A stretch of 7,385 bases of DNA from the NCBI GenBank assembly GCA_002771315.1, contig PCSF01000173.1, forward strand, positions 1 to 7,385, given 5' to 3'. This stretch comes from Desulfobacterales bacterium CG23_combo_of_CG06-09_8_20_14_all_52_9. GTDB lineage: Bacteria; Desulfobacterota; Desulfobacteria; Desulfobacterales; UBA2156. The notes under the pieces were generated by a model that did no database searches, was not told the DNA's origin, and saw nothing but the letters and a program-made list of their open reading frames with translations. The position numbers were made by a program, and so were the translations under genes. Shown here in pieces: positions 1 through 4,773 of this stretch (the stretch's first letter is position 1; the number at the start of each line of letters is the position of its first letter).

Positions 1-332
1 TGCATGACCGGCGCAATAGTGGGCATGTTGACCCCATAGGCTTGGCGTCCGGTACCTTCGGACCTCAGTCAAACAGCACCGCATAAACGACACGTTGACA
101 ACCCTTAAAAATTGCGATAGTGGAATAGACGATGAAACACGCTCTGATGATAGGTGCACATTACCGGATCTTCTATATTAGGACAAGTCTAAGATTGCCG
201 CTCAATTAGACCTTCCCTTGAAATGATCCCCTGAGAATCTGCATGCCCCTTGCAAATCGGAGAAAAAGCGCATTTAAAGTCTGCTTCCATGGATAAAAGG
301 CAGAGAAACATAACCAAAAAAAGGAGACGGGA
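1..332. other. Left flank without a supportable gene
   Basis: No convincing coding region is seen here on either strand. A plus-strand frame is open from the window edge to the TAA at about position 92 (ending ...GPQSNSTA), and a short minus-strand frame runs off the edge (reading ...GVNMPTIAPVM). I recognise neither, and both are short enough to be chance or the tail of something outside the window. Positions 47-63 can form a small stem (GTCCG/CGGAC, 7-base loop) with no T-tract. The stretch from about 100 to 330 is AT-richer and looks like ordinary upstream DNA for the RRM gene. A TTGACA at 95-100 lacks a good partner -10. Confidence 0.5.
250..278 (+). promoter_or_regulatory. Candidate sigma-70 promoter of the RRM gene
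   Basis: TTGCAA (250-255) and TTTAAA (273-278) are separated by 17 bases. Each matches 4 of 6 positions of the -35 and -10 consensus. Transcription would begin near 285, leaving a leader of about 48 bases before the ATG at 333. This is a moderate match in AT-rich DNA, so it is only a candidate. Confidence 0.35.
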
Positions 333-647
333 ATGAACATCTATGTCGGCAACCTATCTTATGAAGTCAGTGAAGAGGATCTGCGATCGGCTTTCGAATC
401 TTTCGGGAAAATCGAGTCGGTAAAGATCATCAAGGACCGCTTCAGCGGGCAATCCAAGGGATTCGGCTTCGTTGAGATGCCTTCCGCGGAAGAAGGGCAG
501 GCTGCCATCAGTGGAATGAACGGAAAAGAAATGAAGGGCAGGACCCTTAACGTGAATGAAGCCCGACCGAAGCCCGAGGGCGGCGGACAGGGCTTTGGAA
601 AAGGCCCCAGGTCCGGCGGCGGACGAAGCGGCGGTCGGCGTTACTAA
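333..647 (+). CDS. Small glycine-rich RRM-domain RNA-binding protein
   Basis: A 104-residue single-RRM protein that should bind single-stranded RNA in the cytoplasm. RNP2 is IYVGNL (residues 3-8) and RNP1 is KGFGFVEM (42-49), with the aromatic residues Tyr4, Phe44 and Phe46 that normally stack on RNA bases. The RRM covers about residues 1-78. A Gly/Arg/Lys-rich tail follows (about 82-104, ending SGGRRY), as in bacterial and cyanobacterial Rbp-type proteins, which are often cold- or stress-induced. The start is well supported: AAGGAG at 321-326 lies 6 bases before the ATG. The gene appears monocistronic, followed by a long 3' segment and a strong hairpin at 735-818. Family and fold are clear; the RNA target cannot be read from sequence. 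Confidence 0.95.
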   Translation: MNIYVGNLSYEVSEEDLRSAFESFGKIESVKIIKDRFSGQSKGFGFVEMPSAEEGQAAISGMNGKEMKGRTLNVNEARPKPEGGGQGFGKGPRSGGGRSGGRRY

Positions 648-668
648 CCCCGCGAAATAAAACTGCCG

Positions 669-705
669 GAAGCGGACGAAACGGCTTATACTCTGATGCC
701 GCTTC
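669..705 (+). repeat. Small inverted repeat and 9-base direct repeat in the RRM 3' region
   Basis: GAAGCGG (669-675) and CCGCTTC (699-705) are perfect inverted copies with a 23-base loop. In the same stretch TCTGATGCC occurs twice (692-700 and 709-717). No T-run follows, so this is not a standard terminator. It could be an mRNA 3'-end structure or chance. Confidence 0.3.
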
Positions 706-734
706 GATTCTGATGCCAAAAGCAGGGATGAAAC

Positions 735-818
735 CCTATCGTGCGAATACGGAAGGGCCGTTCGGCCTTACACTAGGCTTCGGCCCTTTCCTTCTTCGCC
801 GACCAGCCCCACGATAGG
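735..818. terminator. Nested inverted repeat, probable terminator of the RRM transcript
   Basis: Two sets of arms are nested. The outer arms are CCTATCGTG (735-743) and CACGATAGG (810-818), perfect over 9 bases. The inner arms are GGAAGGGCCG (751-760) and CGGCCCTTTCC (781-791), with one extra T, and GCCT/AGGC pair further inside. Downstream of the inner stem the plus strand reads TTTCCTTCTTC, an imperfect U-tract, so it may end transcription from the RRM gene at 333-647. The right-hand arms are also codons of the GNAT remnant on the minus strand (…MPIVG…GEEGKGR), so the left arms look like an inverted, partly deleted copy of that coding sequence. Termination is inferred; the palindrome itself is seen directly. 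Confidence 0.6.
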
Positions 819-986
819 CATGTCCTTGCTCCAAGTGATGTTCACGCATTCCTGCATTCGGGCATACGGCATGCTTTTCAACTCATGGAAATACCGGTAA
901 TAGTTCCTTCTGTCGGAAAAACGACAAAATAAATGCCGCATCCCTTCTTCATCCGAAAGCTTGATAGCCCGGAAAAAGAGACTTAC
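768..986 (-). pseudogene. Truncated remnant of a GNAT acetyltransferase domain
   Basis: Seventy-two codons are open on the minus strand up to a TAA at 768-770, with an in-frame TGA just upstream (990-992) and no start codon or ribosome-binding site at the natural beginning. The translation runs from VSLFFRAIKLSDEEGMRHLF through RFSDRRNYYRYFHELKSMP to MPIVGLVGEEGKGRSLV. From memory this matches the first half of the GNAT domain attached to acetyl-CoA hydrolase/transferase or acyl-CoA synthetase proteins in Desulfobacterota, which has the pattern FRPI-P-DE-M--LF--FSD---YYRYF--K-MPH--MQE-VN-----M-IVGLVGE-GKGR. The second half, with the Q/RxxGxG/A acetyl-CoA-binding loop, is missing, so it cannot be a working enzyme. 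The cut end coincides with the axis of the inverted repeat at 735-818. The absence of internal stops suggests recent decay. The remnant overlaps the last bases of the GAF gene by a few nucleotides in another frame. Confidence 0.7.
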
Positions 987-1534
987 AGGTCAGGAGATTC
1001 TATAAGAGTGGATAATATCTCGATATATTCTTTCTGTCCCTGATACAACCGCGTCATCTCGATGAGAATTCCTGCAATCTGGGCGAGGGCTTGTACAAAG
1101 TTGACATCATCCAGCGTCCATTCGCATTTCTCTGCCATATAAACCCGAACAGCGCCGATGACCTGATCACCCATCATGATGGGCACCGAGAGGATGGAGG
1201 CGATGCCCTCTTTAATCGCTTCTTCGGGGTATTGGATACGGGGATCGTCGCTCACATCGTAGATGGCAACCGGCCCTTCCTTCAAAGAATCGGCTATGGA
1301 GCGCAACGTGCTTACCGGTCCCTTTTTCAGGTAATCCTGGCTCAACCCCACCGAAGATGCGATCTCTAATTGTTTGGTTTGGGGATTGATTAAAAAAAGG
1401 CCGCAGCCTTTGCTCTCCAGTGTGGATTGAATACTTTCCACCATCATTTTGATGATCTTTTCCGGATCTTTGGATTTTAATAAAAATCGTGAAATCTTAA
1501 CCAGAGTATCGTAATTGAGCCGAAGATTTCGCAT
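983..1534 (-). CDS. GAF-domain protein
   Basis: A 183-residue cytoplasmic protein consisting essentially of one GAF domain (about residues 20-160), a fold that binds small ligands such as cyclic nucleotides, tetrapyrroles or metabolites. Recognisable parts are SKGCGLFLINPQTKQLEIAS (41-60), the segment GIASILSVPI (110-119), and GDQVIGAVRVY (122-132) followed by FVQALAQIAG (146-155). No kinase, GGDEF, HTH or other output domain is present, so it may act through a partner. The start at 1534 is chosen because CCTCCTT at 1541-1547 (AAGGAGG on the coding strand) lies exactly 6 bases upstream. An ATG at 1609 would add 25 basic, poorly GAF-like residues with no such site. The leader contains a strong hairpin and a distant strong promoter, and the GNAT remnant begins at its stop codon. 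Ligand and process are unknown. Confidence 0.88.
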   Translation of the reverse strand: MRNLRLNYDTLVKISRFLLKSKDPEKIIKMMVESIQSTLESKGCGLFLINPQTKQLEIASSVGLSQDYLKKGPVSTLRSIADSLKEGPVAIYDVSDDPRIQYPEEAIKEGIASILSVPIMMGDQVIGAVRVYMAEKCEWTLDDVNFVQALAQIAGILIEMTRLYQGQKEYIEILSTLIESPDL

Positions 1535-1540
1535 TTTTCC

Positions 1541-1547
1541 CCTCCTT
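1541..1547 (-). promoter_or_regulatory. Ribosome-binding site that sets the GAF start
   Basis: AAGGAGG on the minus strand, 6 bases before the ATG ending at 1534. It decides for the 183-residue form over the longer frame that opens at 1609. Confidence 0.85.
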
Positions 1548-1572
1548 GCCTGACGAATTGTATGCTTCGGGA

Positions 1573-1620
1573 ACCCGCGATAGGTGATCATCGTCTTTCC
1601 TGAAGTCACCTGTCACGGGT
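1573..1620 (-). promoter_or_regulatory. Long hairpin in the GAF leader
   Basis: On the plus strand ACCCGCGATAGGTGA (1573-1587) faces TCACCTGTCACGGGT (1606-1620). The arms pair over 15 positions with one C-A mismatch and one T-G wobble around an 18-base loop, and can extend by GG/CC outside a T-T mismatch. In the minus-strand transcript it ends 38 bases before the GAF start codon. It lacks a following U-tract, so it is unlikely to be a simple terminator. It might control mRNA stability or translation, or be an operator. No known riboswitch class was recognised. Confidence 0.5.
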
Positions 1621-1653
1621 ACCTGAAATGAATCTTAAGACGTAAGACTGATC

Positions 1654-1675
1654 TTGCTTTGAGGCCGAAAAGCAA
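1654..1675. repeat. Small inverted repeat in the GAF leader
   Basis: TTGCTTT (1654-1660) and AAAGCAA (1669-1675) are perfect inverted copies with an 8-base loop, within the putative GAF leader. Neither strand carries a T-run after it. It may be part of the leader structure or chance. Confidence 0.3.
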
Positions 1676-1857
1676 CGGAAGCCGGCTGCAAGGGCCATAC
1701 AAGATGTTGCCATAAGTCATGAGAGGCTTCGAATTGCAGGAAAAATCTCAGAATCCGATTGGAAATGCTCAACCGTTCCATGAAGTGTAGCAGTTGCCGC
1801 ACAGACCTTAAGTATTCTTTCCGGTATAAATATCTATCTTCAGCCCCCGATGGTTTT

Positions 1858-1886
1858 CTTATAGCAGGTTTTAAATCCGGTGTCAA
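1858..1886 (-). promoter_or_regulatory. Near-consensus sigma-70 promoter upstream of the GAF gene
   Basis: On the minus strand TTGACA (1886-1881) is followed by 17 bases and TATAAG (1863-1858), with TG one base before the -10 (TGCTATAAG, an extended -10). This is a 6/6 plus 5/6 match at ideal spacing, the best promoter in the window. Transcription would begin near 1851, about 317 bases before the GAF start codon. The intervening DNA (1535-1850) holds no convincing gene, so this is either a long leader or a separate small RNA. A 48-codon frame starting MERLSISNRI lies within it but has no good ribosome-binding site. Confidence 0.65.
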
Positions 1887-1889
1887 AAC

Positions 1890-1903
1890 CAGGAAATATC
1901 CTG
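1890..1903 (-). terminator. Weak candidate terminator after the His-rich gene
   Basis: Just after the TAA of the His-rich gene the minus strand reads CAGGA-TATT-TCCTG followed by GTTTTG. The 5-bp stem has a 4-base loop and only a short T-run, so it is a marginal terminator. It is placed between that gene and the next promoter, as a terminator would be. Confidence 0.3.
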
Positions 1904-1907
1904 CAGT

Positions 1908-2162
1908 TTATTCATTTAAACGCTTGGCTGCAGAAAGGGTTTGTTCCAATTTTTTTGTGACGGCTTCGGCCATGACCGCCGATTCCTCGATCCGGCTTGC
2001 CGCTTCATGGAGATGATGGTTTCTGGCCTGATCGGCCCACTCCCGGTAAGTTTTGACATGATCTTCATTGTGCCTGATCCAGTGCTCGAGAAGGCGGATC
2101 AATTTCTCTTCAAATGACTGGGCATTTGGCGTATAATGTTCGTGGGTGTGATCATGACTCAT
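1908..2162 (-). CDS. Small His-rich helical protein, possibly metal-binding
   Basis: An 84-residue soluble protein. The N-terminus MSHDHTHEHY places four His residues alternately (3, 5, 7, 9), a common divalent-metal-binding arrangement. More His residues occur at 27, 31, 35, 49, 50 and 52. The remainder (about 17-84) is predicted by eye as two or three amphipathic helices with EEKLIRLLEHWIRHNEDH and a C-terminal helix ending KKLEQTLSAAKRLNE. From memory this resembles the small uncharacterised proteins (DUF8180-like) found near nickel, cobalt or zinc transport genes, but no transporter is visible here. The start is firm: AAGGAGG (2175-2169) lies 6 bases before the ATG. It is transcribed divergently from the PBP1A gene. 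A metal role is inference from the His pattern. Confidence 0.85.
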   Translation of the reverse strand: MSHDHTHEHYTPNAQSFEEKLIRLLEHWIRHNEDHVKTYREWADQARNHHLHEAASRIEESAVMAEAVTKKLEQTLSAAKRLNE

Positions 2163-2177
2163 GACAAACCTCCTTTT

Positions 2178-2206
2178 TTGACTAAAAGCATTTTTACAAC
2201 AACAAT
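2178..2206 (+). promoter_or_regulatory. Candidate promoter of the PBP1A gene
   Basis: TTGACT (2178-2183, 5/6) and AACAAT (2201-2206, 4/6) are 17 bases apart. Transcription would start near 2213, leaving about 31 bases before the chosen ATG at 2244. It overlaps the opposing candidate promoter at 2191-2220. Confidence 0.4.
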
Positions 2207-2220
2207 GTTTTTTTCGTCAA
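2191..2220 (-). promoter_or_regulatory. Candidate promoter of the His-rich gene
   Basis: On the minus strand TTGACG (2220-2215, 5/6) is followed by 18 bases and TAAAAA (2196-2191, 4/6). Transcription would start near 2184, giving a short leader of about 21 bases that includes the ribosome-binding site. It faces and overlaps the plus-strand promoter candidate. Confidence 0.35.
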
Positions 2221-2227
2221 GGGCAAT

Positions 2228-2233
2228 GAGGGA
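2228..2233 (+). promoter_or_regulatory. Ribosome-binding site used to set the PBP1A start
   Basis: GAGGGA lies 10 bases before the ATG at 2244. The alternative ATG at 2226 has AAGGG only 2 bases upstream, too close to work well. Starts further upstream would overlap the His-rich gene. Confidence 0.5.
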
Positions 2234-2243
2234 ATTCAAAAAT

Positions 2244-4193
2244 ATGAAACCGGCCCGGATGATACCGGTTGTGTGTCTTATCCTGGCGGCATGCCTTTTC
2301 GGGGCTGCTTCCGGTGTGTTTTTTGCTCTAACGTCGGATCTGCCCCAAATTCGCTCCCTTCAGGAATTTAAACCCTCTGCCGTCACGCGGATGTATTCTT
2401 CGGATGACATCTTACTGACTGAGTTGTTTGATGAAAAGAGAAATCCGGTCCCCCTGGACCGTATCCCTTCTCTGTTGAAATCGGCCCTACTGGCCACCGA
2501 AGACAGAAACTTTTATAACCATATCGGCGTAGACCTGAAAGGTATTGCCAGGGCGATCATTAAAGACATCTTTGCCGGTGAATTTGCGGAAGGTGCCAGT
2601 ACCATTACCCAGCAGCTGGCCAAAACCCTTTTTCTCACCCCGGAAAAAAGCCTCTCCAGGAAAATCAAGGAAGCGATTCTTGCCATCCAGATCGAACGCC
2701 GGTTTGCCAAAGATGAAATCCTGGGACTTTATTTAAACCAGATTTACCTCGGAAGCGGAGCTTACGGTGTGGAATCCGCCGCACGGATCTACTTTGGCAA
2801 ACCGATTGAGTCCCTCGACCTTGCCCAATGCGCCCTGATCGCAGGTCTACCTAAAGCCCCGTCACGATTTTCGCCCCTTGTCAATCGTGAAGTGGCCAAA
2901 AAAAGACGCAACGCAGTCCTCAAGCAGATGTTGGAGCTGGGCATCATCACCCAAGGGGGCTTTCACCAAGCCGCCAAAGAGCCGATTATTTCTGAAGAAA
3001 CCGCTCAGGATACACAGCACGCCTCCTATTTTATTGATTATACAAAGAAATTTCTCGAACGAGAAATCGGTGCTTCCCTTCTTTATAAAGGGGGCCTGAC
3101 CGTGAAAACCACTCTTTCATCGAAACTCCAAAAGGAGGCTGAAACCGCTGTTGAAACAGGACTTTCCGCGGCCAAAAAGCGCATGGTCCAGGCCAGGATC
3201 AAGGCCCCGGACCCCCAGGGAGCCCTGATCGCTCTGGATGTTTTATCGGGGGGCATCCTGGCAATGGTAGGTGGAAAAGATTTTGTCAAGAGTCCTTATA
3301 ATCGGGCGACATCGGCACAAAGACAACCGGGATCCGCGTTCAAGCCCTTCGTGTACGCGAGCGCCATTGAAAACGGCTTTTCCCAAAACCAGATGCTTCT
3401 CGACACACCGGCGGTCTTTCGTGGAGGGCGTTTCGGAGAGGAGTGGAGACCGGACAACTTTTCAGGCGAGTATCTGGGTGAAATCACAATGAGGAAGGCG
3501 TTGGCGATCTCGGAAAATATTCCAACGGTCCGTCTCATTGAAAAGGTAGGACCGGCATCCGTGATCCGCTTTACAAGAAAAGCAGGGATTGATTCGCCCC
3601 TTTCCCCGGATCTTTCCCTTGCCCTTGGAACTTCCGAGGTCACGCTCCTGGAACTTACGGCCGGCTATGCGGTCTTCGCCAATAAAGGGGAATGGGTCAA
3701 GCCGGAATGTGTGACGGAAGTTCGCAACGCCGAGGGTCTCATCATATGGGAAATGATTCCGGAAAAACGGGTTGTCATGACCCGAACGGGTGCCGCCATC
3801 GTAACCGATATGCTTCGAGCCGTCATCGAAGAGGGAACCGGAAAACAGGCCCTCCAACTCGGTCGCCCCCTGGCCGGGAAGACCGGTACCACCAATGATT
3901 TCAAGGACGCCCTGTTCATCGGATACTCCCCCTCCCTCGTCTCAGGCGTCTGGGTAGGGCAAGACATCCAAACAAGCCTGGGAAATGGGGAGACCGGCTC
4001 AAAAGCCGCTCTCCCCATTTGGATCGATTTCATGAAAGCGGCTCTTGCCGATTCTCCCTACTCTTATTTCGATGTTTCCGACGACGGGATCTATTTATTT
4101 TTGGATCCGGACACCGGGCGTCTTGCCCAGGAACCTTTCGAGGGATCCGTAAAAGCACTTTTCCCAAATACGATTGAGATCCCCCCGGATTGA
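2244..4193 (+). CDS. mrcA: Bifunctional class A penicillin-binding protein (PBP1A type)
   Basis: An inner-membrane enzyme that polymerises lipid II into glycan strands (GT51 domain) and cross-links stem peptides (transpeptidase domain) in the periplasm. With the start at 2244 it has 649 residues. A short basic cytoplasmic end precedes one membrane anchor (about 6-30). The GT51 domain spans about 55-235: catalytic Glu86 in ATEDRNFYNHIGVD, then EGASTITQQLAKT (116-128), then RRFAKDEILGLYLNQIYLG (152-170). The transpeptidase domain spans about 325-600: SAFK with nucleophile Ser364 and Lys367, SEN (423-425), and KTGT (546-549). All key residues are present, so both activities are expected. It is much shorter than E. 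coli PBP1A (about 850 residues), consistent with lack of the inserted OB-like region. The symbol is a family-level name. No outer-membrane activator gene is nearby. Confidence 0.96.
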   Translation: MKPARMIPVVCLILAACLFGAASGVFFALTSDLPQIRSLQEFKPSAVTRMYSSDDILLTELFDEKRNPVPLDRIPSLLKSALLATEDRNFYNHIGVDLKGIARAIIKDIFAGEFAEGASTITQQLAKTLFLTPEKSLSRKIKEAILAIQIERRFAKDEILGLYLNQIYLGSGAYGVESAARIYFGKPIESLDLAQCALIAGLPKAPSRFSPLVNREVAKKRRNAVLKQMLELGIITQGGFHQAAKEPIISEETAQDTQHASYFIDYTKKFLEREIGASLLYKGGLTVKTTLSSKLQKEAETAVETGLSAAKKRMVQARIKAPDPQGALIALDVLSGGILAMVGGKDFVKSPYNRATSAQRQPGSAFKPFVYASAIENGFSQNQMLLDTPAVFRGGRFGEEWRPDNFSGEYLGEITMRKALAISENIPTVRLIEKVGPASVIRFTRKAGIDSPLSPDLSLALGTSEVTLLELTAGYAVFANKGEWVKPECVTEVRNAEGLIIWEMIPEKRVVMTRTGAAIVTDMLRAVIEEGTGKQALQLGRPLAGKTGTTNDFKDALFIGYSPSLVSGVWVGQDIQTSLGNGETGSKAALPIWIDFMKAALADSPYSYFDVSDDGIYLFLDPDTGRLAQEPFEGSVKALFPNTIEIPPD

Positions 4194-4222
4194 TGGTGAA
4201 GCCTTGCTTTGATTCATCAACG

Positions 4223-4231
4223 TGATATAAG
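4223..4231 (+). promoter_or_regulatory. Extended -10 promoter candidate for the GNAT gene
   Basis: TGATATAAG is an extended -10 element (TG one base before TATAAG). A weak -35, TTGCTT (4204-4209), lies 16 bases before the TATAAG hexamer. Transcription would begin near 4238, about 33 bases before the ATG. It suggests the GNAT gene can be expressed independently of the PBP1A gene. Confidence 0.45.
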
Positions 4232-4270
4232 GGCGTTCTCAATTCATCAGAAAGGACTCAGTTATAGACG

Positions 4271-4762
4271 ATGGAAACCAACGCCGGTCATTCACAGCCA
4301 TTGATCCGAAAAGCAATACTTTCCGATATTCCGGCCATTCATCGTCTCTTGCAGGATTACAGCCAGAAGGGAGAACTCCTCCCCAGGCCCCGGAGCAATC
4401 TCTATGACCATATTCGCGATTTTTTTATTGCCGAGGAAAGCAAAACCGGGCGGGTTGTCGGATGTTGCGCCCTCCAATTTTGCTGGGAGGACCTGGCGGA
4501 GGTTCGATCCCTTGCTGTTTATCCGGAATTCACGAAACAGGGCACCGGGACCCGGTTGGCGCTGATCGCCATCGAAGATGCGAAATCCTTCAACATCCGA
4601 AAAATATTCGCCCTCACCTACCGACCAGGCTTTTTTTCACGCCTGGGTTTCATTCAAATCGACCGCTCCGAGCTTCCTTATAAGATATGGGCCGATTGCA
4701 TCATGTGCGTAAAATTTCCAGAGTGCGACGAAATCGCCATGATCTATCGGATCGGGCATTGA
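4271..4762 (+). CDS. GNAT N-acetyltransferase, short ArgA-like
   Basis: A 163-residue cytoplasmic GNAT enzyme transferring an acyl group from acyl-CoA to an amine. Visible landmarks are IRKAILSDIPAIHRLL (12-27), RVVGCCALQFCWEDLAEVRS (61-80), the acetyl-CoA loop region LAVYPEFTKQGTGTRLAL (81-98), FALTYRPGFFSRLGF (113-127), and the tail LPYKIWADCIMCVKFPECDE (135-154) with Cys143, Cys146 and Cys152. From memory these landmarks match short N-acetylglutamate synthase-like proteins of Desulfobacterota and related bacteria, which lack the amino-acid-kinase domain of classical ArgA and would make N-acetylglutamate for arginine synthesis. The last Gly/Ala of the QxxGxG/A motif is Arg here (Q90-G-T-G-T-R95). 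The start is supported by AAAGGA at 4251-4256, although its 14-base spacing is long. No arg genes are nearby, so the substrate remains an inference. Confidence 0.85.
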   Translation: METNAGHSQPLIRKAILSDIPAIHRLLQDYSQKGELLPRPRSNLYDHIRDFFIAEESKTGRVVGCCALQFCWEDLAEVRSLAVYPEFTKQGTGTRLALIAIEDAKSFNIRKIFALTYRPGFFSRLGFIQIDRSELPYKIWADCIMCVKFPECDEIAMIYRIGH

Positions 4763-4773
4763 TCCTCTATCCT

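Noticed and set aside
354..719. A 121-codon minus-strand frame opposite the RRM gene
   Set aside because: It is antisense to a clear RRM protein and shows no domain of its own.
1535..1609. A 25-residue N-terminal extension of the GAF protein starting at 1609
   Set aside because: The ATG at 1534 has a perfectly spaced AAGGAGG, and the extension overlaps the leader hairpin and is not GAF-like.
1635..1886. An 83-codon minus-strand frame beginning with TTG at 1886
   Set aside because: Its start codon lies inside the -35 of a near-consensus promoter and it has no ribosome-binding site. The protein resembles nothing I know.
1759..2016. An 85-codon plus-strand frame with a CSSC pair
   Set aside because: It runs antisense across the well-supported His-rich gene and has no ribosome-binding site.
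2136..2243. Upstream starts for the PBP1A gene (2136, 2205, 2226)
   Set aside because: The first overlaps the start of the divergent His-rich gene and both early ones lie within or before the promoter candidates. The ATG at 2226 has a ribosome-binding site that is too close. The ATG at 2244 places a short basic end directly before the membrane anchor.
4190..4220. TTGATG/CATCAA inverted repeat after the PBP1A gene
   Set aside because: The 6-bp AT-rich stem has a 19-base loop and no T-run, so it is not a credible terminator.
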